Source of the DNA: CADCWK01 sp965218235 | GTDB lineage: Bacteria; Chloroflexota; Chloroflexia; Thermomicrobiales; UBA6265 | DNA length: 64,000 bases | NCBI GenBank assembly: GCA_965218235.1 | Contig: OZ244596.1 | Coordinates: 372,001-436,000 of the forward strand | Reading direction: 5' to 3' | Shown here: piece after piece, positions 7,859 to 19,108 of the stretch | Layout of the letters: the number at the start of each line of letters is the position of its first letter | Position numbering within the stretch: the stretch's first letter is position 1 | Notes under the pieces: model-generated | Databases searched by the model: none | What the model saw: the letters and a program-made list of their open reading frames with translations, nothing else | Told to the model about the DNA's origin: nothing | Translations under genes and position numbers: made by a program

Positions 7859-8355
7859 GCGTGCACCTCTTCGACCTGCGTCCCGGCGGACTCAGCGTTC
7901 TGGGCGGCCTCAAGCTTCTCCAGCGCTTCCGCGGCGTGGAGCCCCGGCGTATCGCGGACGATCGTCTGACAGGCCATCGGCATCTTCATCCCGGCACGGC
8001 GTAACGCCTCCCTGGCGCGCTCTTCCGAGACCCCGGCCAGCTCGAACATGATCCGGCCCGGCTTCACGACAGCGACCCAGTATTCGACGCTCCCCTTACC
8101 GGAGCCCATGCGAACCTCGGCGGGTTTGTGAGTGACTGGCTTGTCCGGGAAGATTCGAATCCAGACCTTGCCGCCACGCTTCAGGTAGTTGGTGATCGAT
8201 CGGCGCGCCGACTCGATCTGCCGTGAACTGACCCAGGCCGGTTCGACGGCCTGCAATGCGAAGTCCCCGAAGGTGATGGTCGAGCCCCGGTATGCCTTGC
8301 CCGGCATGCGGCCCTTGTGCATCTTTCGGTACTTCGTCCGCTTCGGCATCAACAT
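7855..8355 (-). CDS. rplP: 50S ribosomal protein L16
   Basis: Organises the A-site tRNA elbow region of 23S rRNA. The ATG at 8355 lies 8 nt after GGAG and opens MLMPKRTKYRKMHKGRMPGK. The conserved GDFALQAVEPAWVSSRQIES and GKGSVEYWVAVVKPGRIMFE blocks are intact. At 166 residues it is ~25 longer than usual because of an acidic C-terminal tail. It is translationally coupled to rpmC by a 4-nt overlap. Confidence 0.97.
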   Translation of the reverse strand: MLMPKRTKYRKMHKGRMPGKAYRGSTITFGDFALQAVEPAWVSSRQIESARRSITNYLKRGGKVWIRIFPDKPVTHKPAEVRMGSGKGSVEYWVAVVKPGRIMFELAGVSEERAREALRRAGMKMPMACQTIVRDTPGLHAAEALEKLEAAQNAESAGTQVEEVHA

Positions 8356-8436
8356 GCGGACGTCTCCTTACTATCCGCTGACCGTTACCGGCCACCATCG
8401 GCGACCAGCACTTGGATCAGGGGTACGAACGATCGA

Positions 8437-9123
8437 CTAGTCGGCACTGATCGAGGCGGGTTCCGCTCCGACCGTGTTCAGGGCGACGCGACGCTTGGTC
8501 GGCATCTTGTCTCCCTTGTAGACCCAGACCTTGACGCCGATCTGGCCATAGGTCGTGTGGGCGTGGACGACGGCGAAGTCGATGTCGGCCCGCAGCGTGT
8601 GCAGCGGAACCCGACCATCCATCTCGACCTGGGTCCGGGACATCTCAGCGCCACCGAGCCGGCCGCTCAGGCGGATCTTGATGCCCTTGGCGTTGCGCCG
8701 CATGGCCTGCTGGACGGCGTGCTTCATCGCCCGACGGTAGGAGACGCGTCGGGTCAGCTGCTCGGCGATGCTCTCAGCCACCAGGTGGGCGTCGATCTCC
8801 GGGACCTTGATCTCCTCGATCCGGAGATGAACCTTCTTGCCCACCTCGCGCTCGAGCATCTGGCGGATCCGCTCGACGTTGGCGCCCTGCTTGCCGATGA
8901 CGATACCTGGCTTCGACGTGTTGAGCGTGACGTCCACCCGGTTGGCGGAGCGCTCGAGCTCCACCCGAGAGATCCCGGCGCGGCTCAGCTCACGCAGGAC
9001 CAGTCGGCGGATGCGGATGTCCTCGTGGAGGAGCTCCGTGTAGTTGCGCTCGGCGAACCACTTGGACTCCCACTCACTGGAGATCCCAAGACGGAACCCG
9101 ATCGGATTGACCTTGCGTCCCAT
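8437..9123 (-). CDS. rpsC: 30S ribosomal protein S3
   Basis: S3 forms part of the mRNA entry channel and helicase site. The 228-residue product starts MGRKVNPIGFRLGISSEWES. The KH domain with VIGKQGANVERIR is at about residues 75-90, and the C-terminal domain with IKIRLSGRLGGAEMSRTQVE is intact. The length is normal. Its start overlaps the rplV stop by one base (TAATG at 9123). Confidence 0.98.
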   Translation of the reverse strand: MGRKVNPIGFRLGISSEWESKWFAERNYTELLHEDIRIRRLVLRELSRAGISRVELERSANRVDVTLNTSKPGIVIGKQGANVERIRQMLEREVGKKVHLRIEEIKVPEIDAHLVAESIAEQLTRRVSYRRAMKHAVQQAMRRNAKGIKIRLSGRLGGAEMSRTQVEMDGRVPLHTLRADIDFAVVHAHTTYGQIGVKVWVYKGDKMPTKRRVALNTVGAEPASISAD

Positions 9124-9467
9124 TACAGACGACCCTCCCGGTTCTCGGCGATGACGGTGATGTGGCAGGTGCGGCGCTGGATGCGGCCGACCCGGCCACG
9201 CGAGCGCGGCTTGAAGCGACGCAGGCTCTGGCCCTCATCGGCATAGATGGCCTTGATCCAGAGGGTCTCCGGGTCGAGGTCGTAGTTGTTCTCGGCGTTG
9301 GCCGAGACCGAGCGGAGCAGCTGCTCCACCATCTCGGCGCTCTTGTTCGGCAGGAACCGGGCGATCGCCATCGCATCGGAGACCTTGCGGCCCCGGACGG
9401 CGTCCAGCACCAGTCGCGCCTTGAACGGCGAGACCCGGGCGGACTGCAGACTCGCGGTCACTTCCAT
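9123..9467 (-). CDS. rplV: 50S ribosomal protein L22
   Basis: L22 lines the peptide exit tunnel with its beta-hairpin. The 114-residue protein has the usual layout: SPFKARLVLDAVRGRKVSDA, NNYDLDPETLWIKAIYADEG, and the hairpin region FKPRSRGRVGRIQRRTCHI. The length is normal. The stop overlaps the rpsC start. Confidence 0.97.
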   Translation of the reverse strand: MEVTASLQSARVSPFKARLVLDAVRGRKVSDAMAIARFLPNKSAEMVEQLLRSVSANAENNYDLDPETLWIKAIYADEGQSLRRFKPRSRGRVGRIQRRTCHITVIAENREGRL

Positions 9468-9524
9468 TGCGTCTCTCTCCTCGTCTGGTCCCGGATTCCG
9501 TCGCCGGGCGGGACCGCGACGGCG

Positions 9525-9806
9525 CTACCGGCGCGAACGCCGATCGGCATCCTTGCCGTGACCACGGTAGGTGCGGGTCGGCGCGAACTCGCCGAGCTTG
9601 TGCCCCACCATTGGTTCGGAAACGTAGACCGGCACATGCTGCCGGCCGTTGTGAACGGCCACCGTGTGACCAACCATGCCTGGGAAGATCGTGGACGCGC
9701 GCGCCCAGGTGCGAAGAACCTTGCGCTCATTGGCGCTGTTCATCCGCTCGATCTTGATCAGGAGCTTGGCGTCGATGTACGGCCCCTTCTTGGATGACCT
9801 ACCCAT
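9525..9806 (-). CDS. rpsS: 30S ribosomal protein S19
   Basis: Head protein of the small subunit, partner of S13. The 93-residue protein begins MGRSSKKGPYIDAKLLIKIE and contains TWARASTIFPGMVGHTVAVHNGRQHVPVYVSEPMVGHKLGEFAPTRTYRGHG (SEPMVGHKLGEFAPTRTYRG quoted), all hallmark segments. The length is normal. A 104-bp gap separates it from rplB upstream. Confidence 0.98.
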   Translation of the reverse strand: MGRSSKKGPYIDAKLLIKIERMNSANERKVLRTWARASTIFPGMVGHTVAVHNGRQHVPVYVSEPMVGHKLGEFAPTRTYRGHGKDADRRSRR

Positions 9807-9910
9807 TCGCGTCCCTCGTGTCCTGTGCTCACAACCATTACTCGATCGGCTCCGCTCGGGTTAACCGCCAGTCGGACCACCTCCCCGGGAGGAGATGGTC
9901 CGCAGTGGCG

Positions 9911-10753
9911 CTAACGGCGCCGGCCGCTCTGACGGGTCGGCCGCTTGCGGACGATCATGCTGTCCGTCCGCTTGTTGTTGCGCGTCCGGCCGAAGGCGGA
10001 CTTGCCCCACTTCGTCTTCGGGTTCATGCCGATCGGCGCCTTGCCCTCACCACCACCATGCGGGTGATCGCGGGGGTTCATCACCGAGCCGCGGACGGTT
10101 GGCCGCTTGCCCATGTGACGGGACCGACCGGCCTTGCCGATCTCGATGTTCTCGTGATCGACGTTTCCGACCTGGCCAAGGGTCGCCATGCACTCCAGGA
10201 GCACGAGGCGGACCTCGCCGGACGGCATTCGCATTTGCGCGTAGCGCTCCGACTTCGCCATCAGCTGGGCCGAGTTGCCGGCCGAGCGGACCATCTGCCC
10301 ACCCTTGCCGGGACGAAGCTCGATGTTGTGGACCTGGGTGCCCTGCGGAATGTTCCGCAGGGGCAGGGCGTTGCCCGTCCGGATCGGAGCATCGGGACCA
10401 GAGACGACGGTGTCGCCAACCTTGATTCCGAGCGGGGCCAGGATGTACCGCTTCTCGCCGTCCACGTAGAACAGGAGCGCGATCCGGGCCGATCGGTTGG
10501 GGTCGTACTCGATCGCCGCGACTCTGGCCGGGATCCCGGTCTTGTTGCGGCGGAAGTCGATGATCCGGTAGTGCCGCTTGGCACCGCCGCCCTGATGCCG
10601 CGTCGTGATCCGGCCCCGGTTGTTGCGCCCGGCGGCCTTCTTCAACGGCGTGAGCAGGCTCTTCTCCGGCTCGGTCTTGGTGATCTCCGAGAACGTGCTC
10701 ACACTCATCGAGCGGCGCCCGGGGGAGGTCGGCTTGTACTTGCGAATTGGCAT
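9911..10753 (-). CDS. rplB: 50S ribosomal protein L2
   Basis: L2 is needed for subunit association and supports the peptidyl-transferase centre. The 280-residue product starts MPIRKYKPTSPGRRSMSVS. It has the conserved GRNNRGRITTRHQGGGAKR block and, near the C-terminus, VRGSVMNPRDHPHGGGEGK, which includes the functionally important histidine. The length is normal. It lies between rplW and rpsS. Confidence 0.99.
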   Translation of the reverse strand: MPIRKYKPTSPGRRSMSVSTFSEITKTEPEKSLLTPLKKAAGRNNRGRITTRHQGGGAKRHYRIIDFRRNKTGIPARVAAIEYDPNRSARIALLFYVDGEKRYILAPLGIKVGDTVVSGPDAPIRTGNALPLRNIPQGTQVHNIELRPGKGGQMVRSAGNSAQLMAKSERYAQMRMPSGEVRLVLLECMATLGQVGNVDHENIEIGKAGRSRHMGKRPTVRGSVMNPRDHPHGGGEGKAPIGMNPKTKWGKSAFGRTRNNKRTDSMIVRKRPTRQSGRRR

Positions 10754-10825
10754 TGCAACTCCTCCTCGTCGCCCAGTTCGCCCCGCCGGCCGAAGCCGAT
10801 CGGAGCCGTGCTGGGCGCTCGCCCG

Positions 10826-11131
10826 TTAGAGCTGGAACGGGTCCAGCGTCTGACCCGGGGCCAGGCTGACGTAGGCCTTCTTGAACTTGCCCGAAGTGCC
10901 TTCGATCCGGCCACGTCCGCGGCGGATGCCTCGGGATTTGACCTTCGGCTTCCGGTTCAGCGTGTTGACCGCCGTCACCTTGACCTTGAAGAGCTCCTCG
11001 ACCGCGGCCCGGATCTGAATCTTGTTCGCGTCCGGGTGCACCTCGAAGGTGTACTGGCCGCGTTCCATCACCATGGTGTTCTTCTCGGTGATGATCGGAC
11101 GTCGCAGAACGTCCTCCATGCGCAGTGCCAT
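10826..11131 (-). CDS. rplW: 50S ribosomal protein L23
   Basis: Exit-tunnel protein and docking site for trigger factor and SRP. The 101-residue product has RPIITEKNTMVMERGQYTFEV near the N-terminus (RPIITEKNTMVMERGQYTFE quoted) and the LNRKPKVKSRGIRRGRGR loop. It starts 2 nt after the rplD stop. The length is normal. Confidence 0.97.
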   Translation of the reverse strand: MALRMEDVLRRPIITEKNTMVMERGQYTFEVHPDANKIQIRAAVEELFKVKVTAVNTLNRKPKVKSRGIRRGRGRIEGTSGKFKKAYVSLAPGQTLDPFQL

Positions 11132-11133
11132 GG

Positions 11134-11895
11134 TTACTCGGCCTCCGCGGCAGCCGCGGTCGCGACGCTGCCCTTGCTCGCGATCCGCGCGAGGGCGAAC
11201 TTCTGCCGGTAGGCGAGCCGTTCGAGCCGGGCCCGGCGGAACACGCCCGGAGTCCGACGCGACGCCTCGAGAGCGAGCCAGCCGTCGATGACGGGCAGCG
11301 CCTCCTCGAGAATCATCAGCTGCTCGTACTTGAGCACATCCCGGACGTTGAGCAGCGGAGCGATGATCACCTTGACGTCAGCGAGGTTGCTGGCGGCGCG
11401 GTAGATCGACTCCGTTCCCTCCTTGCCAGGGACCACGATCAGGGTCGAGCGCGTGACCGGGAAGGCCGTGCGGAAAGCCTTCATCGCCTTGGTCTTGCCT
11501 TCGAGCCCGGCGAGGTCACGGACGATGATGAGTCGCTCGTCGATGACCTTGGCGGAGAGCGCCGAACGCACCGCGAGACGGCGCATCTTGCGCGGGAGGG
11601 ACTGCGTGTACTTCCGGGGATGTGGCCCCCAGACGACACCGCCGCCCTTCCACTGTGGGGAGCGGGTCGAACCCTGACGGGCGCGGCCGGTTCCCTTCTG
11701 ACGGTATGGCTTGCGTCCACCACCGCGGACTTCGCCGCGGGTCTTGGTGTCGTGCGTGCCCTGTCTCGCGTTGGCGAGCTGGCGCAACAGCGCCTGGTGC
11801 ATGACCGCGATATTCGGCTCGATGGCCCACACGGTGTCGTCAAGCTCGGCCTGAGCGACCACCGCGCCCGCGGTGCTGTAGATATCGGCCTGCAT
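11134..11895 (-). CDS. rplD: 50S ribosomal protein L4, with C-terminal extension
   Basis: L4 reaches into the exit tunnel; in Escherichia coli it also represses the S10 operon through the leader. The tunnel loop is recognisable: KTRGEVRGGGRKPYRQKGTG and ARQGSTRSPQWKGGGVVWGP. The 253-residue protein is ~45 longer than the usual ~207. The extra C-terminal stretch after VIDGWLALEASRR is basic and then Ala/Glu-rich. It is tightly packed against rplW. Confidence 0.96.
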   Translation of the reverse strand: MQADIYSTAGAVVAQAELDDTVWAIEPNIAVMHQALLRQLANARQGTHDTKTRGEVRGGGRKPYRQKGTGRARQGSTRSPQWKGGGVVWGPHPRKYTQSLPRKMRRLAVRSALSAKVIDERLIIVRDLAGLEGKTKAMKAFRTAFPVTRSTLIVVPGKEGTESIYRAASNLADVKVIIAPLLNVRDVLKYEQLMILEEALPVIDGWLALEASRRTPGVFRRARLERLAYRQKFALARIASKGSVATAAAAEAE

Positions 11896-11967
11896 CGGTC
11901 CGGTTACTCCTCATAAACAACGTCGCGACGAATTCCGCACCGGCAGTCGCCAGCGGCGCCCGCCGGA

Positions 11968-12591
11968 CTACCCCTTCACCGCGCGCCGAATGATGAGCTC
12001 ACCATTCCGCGGGCCCGGAACCGACCCCTTGATCAGAAGCAGGTTGCGCTCCAGATCGACCCGGACTACCTGCAGGTTCTGCACGGTGACGGTCTCGTGG
12101 CCCATGTGGCCCGGACCGCGCATACCCTTGAAGACGCGACCCGGCGTGGCTGAGGCTCCGATCGATCCGACGGCGCGGTGCCGGTCGGACTGACCATGTG
12201 TCTTCGGACCACCGGCGAAGCCGTGCCGCTTGACGCCACCCTGGAAACCTCGACCCTTCGAGGTCCCGGTGACATCGATGATCTCGCCGTTGCTGAAGGC
12301 GTCGGCCGTGATGACTTCGCCGACCGAATGGTCGGAGAGATCGTCGGCCTTGACCTCGCGCAGGACACGCGACATGTAACCGCTCTCACGGCGGTGCCCC
12401 TGCTCCGGCTTGTTCAACCGCTTCGAGATGCCGAAGCCAAGCTGAACCGCCTCGTAGCCGTCCTTCTCGATCGTCCGCAACTGCGTGACGACGCAAGGAC
12501 CGGTCTCGACGACCGTGACCGGGTAGACGACCCCGTTCTCGTCGAAGACCTGGGTCATCCCGAGCTTGCGCCCGATCAGCCCCTGAATCAT
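11968..12591 (-). CDS. rplC: 50S ribosomal protein L3
   Basis: One of the first proteins assembled on 23S rRNA. The 207-residue product starts MIQGLIGRKLGMTQVFDENG, has DVTGTSKGRGFQGGVKRHGF and the central GPKTHGQSDRHRAVGSIGAS loop that approaches the peptidyl-transferase centre, and ends with ELIIRRAVKG. The length is normal. The 226-bp gap to rpsJ is unusually long for this junction and contains two hairpins. Confidence 0.98.
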   Translation of the reverse strand: MIQGLIGRKLGMTQVFDENGVVYPVTVVETGPCVVTQLRTIEKDGYEAVQLGFGISKRLNKPEQGHRRESGYMSRVLREVKADDLSDHSVGEVITADAFSNGEIIDVTGTSKGRGFQGGVKRHGFAGGPKTHGQSDRHRAVGSIGASATPGRVFKGMRGPGHMGHETVTVQNLQVVRVDLERNLLLIKGSVPGPRNGELIIRRAVKG

Positions 12592-12761
12592 TGGCTCTCT
12601 CCTGGCTCACTCCTGAGCCGCTGTGGAAGCAAAGGCAGCCCGCGGGCCGACTTTACATCAGAGCGTGACTGGCGCCCGTCGCGCCACGATACCCGTTCCC
12701 GTTGCCCATGTTGAGCACCTGACCAGCCATCGGTGATCGGCGCGGAGCTGCCCATGAGGCA

Positions 12762-12801
12762 GGCCGTCGCCGACGGCCGGTGGCTTCCCAGCGAATGGGA
12801 A
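12762..12801 (-). other. two hairpins in the rpsJ-rplC intergenic region
   Basis: Two perfect short inverted repeats lie just downstream of rpsJ: GGCCGTC/GACGGCC at 12762-12768 and 12772-12778 (3-nt loop), and TTCCCA/TGGGAA at 12785-12790 and 12796-12801 (5-nt loop). Neither is followed by a T-run. They sit in the 226-bp gap between the first and second genes of the S10 operon and may be an mRNA processing, partial termination or ribosomal-protein feedback site. The function is not shown by the sequence. Confidence 0.5.
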
Positions 12802-12817
12802 TCTGCAGAGACGCTGC

Positions 12818-13138
12818 TTAGAGCTTGATCTCGATGTCGACGCCCGCTGGCAGGTTCAGGCGCATCAGCGCCCGGATCGTGCTCGGGCTCGGTTCGAGGA
12901 CATCAATCAGGCGTTTGTGCGTCCGGATCTCGAACTGCTCCTGCGAGTCCTTGTCGATGAACGGCGAGCGGATCACGCAGAACTTCTCGATCCGCGTTGG
13001 AAGGGGAACCGGCCCGGCAACCTTGGCGCCCGTCGATTCGGCCGTCTCGACGATCCGGCCAGCGGACTGGTCCAGGATCGCGTGTTCGAATGCTTTAAGC
13101 CGGATACGGATACGCTGCGTCGGCTTGCGTGCGACCAT
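12818..13138 (-). CDS. rpsJ: 30S ribosomal protein S10
   Basis: S10 of the small subunit head, which also acts with NusB in antitermination. The 106-residue product contains IRIRLKAFEHAILDQSAGRI, the VAGPVPLPTRIEKFCVIRSPF segment (VAGPVPLPTRIEKFCVIRSP quoted), and the C-terminal TIRALMRLNLPAGVDIEIKL. The length is normal. It is the first gene of the S10 operon with its own promoter about 110 bp upstream, after tuf. Confidence 0.98.
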   Translation of the reverse strand: MVARKPTQRIRIRLKAFEHAILDQSAGRIVETAESTGAKVAGPVPLPTRIEKFCVIRSPFIDKDSQEQFEIRTHKRLIDVLEPSPSTIRALMRLNLPAGVDIEIKL

Positions 13139-13214
13139 CGGTCAACCTCTCGTGTTATCAACGTCGAGCCCGCGGTGAAGGGGGCCGCCGATGTGATGTG
13201 AAACTGTTCACGGC

Positions 13215-13244
13215 AACGGGGCCGGCGGCGAAGCCGACCCCGTT
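13215..13244 (-). other. 5'-end hairpin of the S10 operon leader
   Basis: AACGGGG at 13215-13221 is the perfect complement of CCCCGTT at 13238-13244. An inner CGGC/GCCG pairing gives a stem of about 11 bp with one mismatch. The predicted transcription start from the adjacent promoter falls at about 13244, so the transcript would begin with this stem. It could stabilise the 5' end or be a feedback site. It might alternatively act as the 3' hairpin of tuf transcripts, although no T-run follows. Confidence 0.55.
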
Positions 13245-13250
13245 CATCGC

Positions 13251-13279
13251 ATAGCATGGCATAACGCCGAACTTGCCAA
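13251..13279 (-). promoter_or_regulatory. sigma-70-type promoter for rpsJ / S10 operon
   Basis: Read on the minus strand, TTGGCA (13279-13274) and TGCTAT (13256-13251) are separated by 17 bp. The predicted start is about 13244, roughly 105 nt upstream of rpsJ. It lies in the 253-bp tuf-rpsJ gap, so the S10 operon can be expressed independently of the str operon. Confidence 0.65.
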
Positions 13280-13391
13280 GGCAGTCATGGAGTTTAGCGC
13301 ATATCTCCGGGTCTGACCAGCTTGGCGGCCGGACGCACAACGGCGGGCAACGCCGAAGCATCGCCCGCCGTCTGGATCCGATGGGTCGAGC

Positions 13392-14591
<1,200 letters not shown>

Positions 14592-14708
14592 GACGTCTGT
14601 CTCTCCTTGCCGGCTGATTGCCGGGCGAGCCTGAGCTCGCGGTGATATTGCCCGAAAGGTGACCGACGGGTCCGTCCCGTCAGCCACGACCGAAATGGTT
14701 GGTACCGG

Positions 14709-16814
<2,106 letters not shown>

Positions 16815-16920
16815 GGTCGTGTTCCTTCTGCGGACTCGCCGCGTGGTGCAATGGGAAACCGGGATGGCGTACCGGACGGAGCGTCAGCGTGAAACGGGCG
16901 ACCCGTCCGGCGCCGCCCGG

Positions 16921-17391
16921 CTAGAAGCGATAGTGCGAGAACGCGCGGTTCGCTTCAGCCATGCGGTGCATGTCTTCACGCCGCTTGATCGTCGCGCCGG
17001 TGCCGTTGAAGGCGTCAAGCAACTCGTTGGCGAGCTTGTCGGCCATCGTCTTGCCCGGGCGGGACTGGGCGGAGAGGATCAGCCAGCGGATCGCCAGGGA
17101 CTGACGCCGCGTGCCTTCGATCTGGACAGGGACCTGATAGGTCGCTCCGCCGACGCGGCGGGGCTTGACCTCCAGGACCGGAGTGACGTTGTAGAGCGCC
17201 TGCTCGAAGACCTCGATCGGTGAGCGACCCGTCCGGGACTGGATGATGTCCATCGCCCCGTACATGATCTTCTCGGCGACGCCCTTCTTGCCGCGCTGCA
17301 TGACCTTGTTGACGAACCGGGAGACCAGCTCGCTGTTGTACCGCGGGTCCGGGGCAACCACCCGGCGCTCGATCTTGCCTCGTCTGGGCAT
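16921..17391 (-). CDS. rpsG: 30S ribosomal protein S7
   Basis: Primary 16S rRNA-binding protein of the head; in E. coli it represses its own operon by binding the rpsL-rpsG intergenic mRNA. The 156-residue product starts MPRRGKIERRVVAPDPRYNS, has KSVAEKI-like GKKGVAEKIMYGAMDIIQSR, and EVKPRRVGGATYQVPVQIEG. The length is normal. The 227-bp gap to rpsL upstream is longer than usual. Confidence 0.98.
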   Translation of the reverse strand: MPRRGKIERRVVAPDPRYNSELVSRFVNKVMQRGKKGVAEKIMYGAMDIIQSRTGRSPIEVFEQALYNVTPVLEVKPRRVGGATYQVPVQIEGTRRQSLAIRWLILSAQSRPGKTMADKLANELLDAFNGTGATIKRREDMHRMAEANRAFSHYRF

Positions 17392-17585
17392 CGTGTCCTC
17401 GTCCTTCTCTCGTCAATGGGCGCGACGGTCGGTCGTCTCGCCGTTCCATCGTCCGTTGGTTTCGAAGCGCGCCAACTGTTGGCGGGAGTCAGGCGGACAT
17501 GCGAAAAAGCGGTCAATGCCGTCTCAGGCATCGCTCCGCTTCCACTCGCCACCCGCTCACCGTCACCGCCGCTGTTCATCAGGTC

Positions 17586-17612
17586 GCCGCCCGGGCATTC
17601 GGCCCGGGCGGC
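17586..17612 (-). other. 11-bp GC hairpin right after rpsL
   Basis: GCCGCCCGGGC (17586-17596) and GCCCGGGCGGC (17602-17612) form a perfect 11-bp stem with a 5-nt loop, starting 6 nt beyond the rpsL stop. There is no T-run on either side. It opens the unusually long rpsL-rpsG gap. The position matches where S7 binds its mRNA in E. coli, so autoregulation or partial termination are reasonable guesses. Confidence 0.6.
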
Positions 17613-17618
17613 CGTTGA

Positions 17619-18071
17619 CTACCGCCGCTTCGGGGGAGCCGCCGCGCCGGGCTTGACGAGCTTGGTCCCGTACTTGGACCGGCCCTGCTTCCGGTTCTCG
17701 ACGCCACGGGCGTCGAGCGTCCCACGGACGATGTGATAGCGAACGCCCGGGAGGTCCTTGACGCGTCCACCGCGGATCAGGACAACCGAGTGCTCCTGGA
17801 GGTTGTGACCCTCGCCGGGGATGTAGGCCGTGACCTCGATGCCGTTGCTCAGCTTCACCCGAGCGATCTTCCGCAACGCCGAGTTTGGCTTCTTCGGGGT
17901 CATGGTCTTCACCTGGGTGCAGACGCCGCGCTTCTGTGGCGAATACGATCCCTGGCGAAGCCGGCCGGCGTAGCGGCCGAGCGCGTTGTTGGTGAATCCG
18001 AGCGCCGGAGCCTTCGTCTTCTTCATAGGCTTCCGGCGGCCCTTCCGGACCAGCTGGTTGATCGTCGGCAA
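17619..18071 (-). CDS. rpsL: 30S ribosomal protein S12
   Basis: Decoding-centre protein and classical streptomycin target. The TTG at 18071 follows GAGGATTGAAAA and opens PTINQLVRKGRRKP. The decoding loops TPKKPNSALRKIARV and GEGHNLQEHSVVLIRGGRVKDLPGVRYH are wild-type-like (HNLQEHSVVLIRGGRVKDLP quoted). It has the ~13-residue insert (FTNNALGRYAGRLRQGSYS) seen in Gram-positive-type S12. Its 150 residues are slightly long because of a Pro/Ala/Lys tail. It is the first gene of the str operon. Confidence 0.98.
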   Translation of the reverse strand: MPTINQLVRKGRRKPMKKTKAPALGFTNNALGRYAGRLRQGSYSPQKRGVCTQVKTMTPKKPNSALRKIARVKLSNGIEVTAYIPGEGHNLQEHSVVLIRGGRVKDLPGVRYHIVRGTLDARGVENRKQGRSKYGTKLVKPGAAAPPKRR

Positions 18072-18110
18072 TTTTCAATCCTCATCCACGTTTCGGGACG
18101 CGGCAGTTGG

Positions 18111-18127
18111 GGGAATCTCGCATTCCC
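18111..18127 (-). other. hairpin in the rpsL leader
   Basis: GGGAAT (18111-18116) and ATTCCC (18122-18127) form a perfect 6-bp stem with a 5-nt loop about 40 nt upstream of rpsL, inside the ~115-nt leader. No T-run follows. A regulatory role is possible but unproven. Confidence 0.45.
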
Positions 18128-18163
18128 GAGTGATGCTGATGGAGACATTGCATCGCCCTCAGC

Positions 18164-18187
18164 AAAACACCCGACAATGCGGGCGTG
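18164..18187 (-). other. terminator-like hairpin at the 5' end of the str leader
   Basis: On the minus strand CGCCCG, a 6-nt loop, then CGGGTG (18185-18168) and TTTT (18167-18164). The 6-bp stem followed by four T looks like a small intrinsic terminator. It begins only a few nucleotides after the predicted start site, so it is as likely to be a 5'-stabilising stem as an attenuator. Confidence 0.4.
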
Positions 18188-18194
18188 AAATCAA

Positions 18195-18224
18195 ATTGTA
18201 CGTGATTCCGGGCTTTCCGGTCAA
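18195..18224 (-). promoter_or_regulatory. sigma-70-type promoter for rpsL / str operon
   Basis: On the minus strand TTGACC (18224-18219) and TACAAT (18200-18195) are 18 bp apart, a near-consensus pair. The predicted start is about 18188, giving a leader of ~115 nt before rpsL. Confidence 0.75.
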
Positions 18225-18284
18225 CCGTGACGACGCATTCGAGGGTGGATCAGGTCCATGCCGGACCGTCCTGGCCGGGCAAGC

Positions 18285-18299
18285 GGACAGGTCCTGTCC
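18285..18299. promoter_or_regulatory. 15-bp perfect palindrome, operator candidate
   Basis: GGACAGG, one central T, then CCTGTCC. It lies in the divergent region between the str promoter and the dienelactone-hydrolase-like gene, ~95 bp upstream of the latter. A closely similar palindrome, GGACAGCCCTGTCC, occurs at 58921-58934 upstream of the Tet(M)-like gene. A shared repressor site is an inference from these two copies only. Confidence 0.4.
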
Positions 18300-18394
18300 C
18301 GTTCGTGATTTAGATTAACGATCTGACCCGCGGGATGGAAGGTGCTACTCGAGCAAATTCCACATCGATCGTCGCTCCAAAGGAGACCACGAAA

Positions 18395-19054
18395 ATGACC
18401 AACACGGCGAAGGAAGCATCCTCCTGGCTGGAAACCGGACGGGGCGGTCCGGGCATCATTCTATGCCACGCGTGGTGGGGTCTCAGCGAGGGAGTCCGGG
18501 CACTGGGAGATTCCCTTGCCGAGGCCGGCTTCCTCGTCGTCATGCCGGACCTCTACGCTGGCCAGACGACGTCCTCGATCGAAGAGGCCGGACGGCTCGG
18601 CGAGGCGTTCCCCGAGGATGTCCAGCAGGCCCGCTTCGACGCGGCCGTCCAGCATCTGCTCCACCATCCCGCCCGACGGCCAGGAAGGATCGGAGCGGTC
18701 GGTCTCTCCCTGGGCGCGCAATGGGCGCTTGGCCTGGTCACGGCCCAGCCGAAAGACGTCCCGGCGGTGGTCCTCTACTACGGGGCGGGCGACCCGGATG
18801 GTATTCCGGGTGAGGGGCTCGCCTGCCTGGGACATTGGGCCGAGAACGATGACTATGAGGAGGAGGAATACATCATCGCGCTCCATGACGGCCTGGTCGC
18901 GGCCGGTGCCGATGTCACCTTCCACACGTACCCTGGAACTGGCCACTGGTTCGCCGAGGCGGACGTCCCTACCGCCTACGATCCGGAAGCCGCGGGCCTC
19001 GCGATGGACCGAACCATCGCGTTCTTCAGAGAGCACCTCCCGCCGGGCGCTTGA
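18395..19054 (+). CDS. dienelactone hydrolase family protein
   Basis: Alpha/beta hydrolase of the dienelactone hydrolase type; the natural substrate cannot be told. The ATG at 18395 follows GGAGACCACGAAA and gives 219 residues, a typical length. The nucleophile elbow reads GLSLGAQ, with Ser where classical dienelactone hydrolases have Cys. The catalytic His lies in GTGHWFAE near the C-terminus, as in the family's HGF motif. The N-terminal HAWWGLSEGVRALGDSLAEAGF resembles the family's W-G-L-x(n)-D-R-A region (HAWWGLSEGVRALGDSLAEA quoted). It is transcribed alone on the plus strand between minus-strand operons. Confidence 0.85.
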   Translation: MTNTAKEASSWLETGRGGPGIILCHAWWGLSEGVRALGDSLAEAGFLVVMPDLYAGQTTSSIEEAGRLGEAFPEDVQQARFDAAVQHLLHHPARRPGRIGAVGLSLGAQWALGLVTAQPKDVPAVVLYYGAGDPDGIPGEGLACLGHWAENDDYEEEEYIIALHDGLVAAGADVTFHTYPGTGHWFAEADVPTAYDPEAAGLAMDRTIAFFREHLPPGA

Positions 19055-19108
19055 GCGGCGTCCTGACCTCCCGTTCCGACCACATGCCCGGAGCGATCGG
19101 CACACCGT

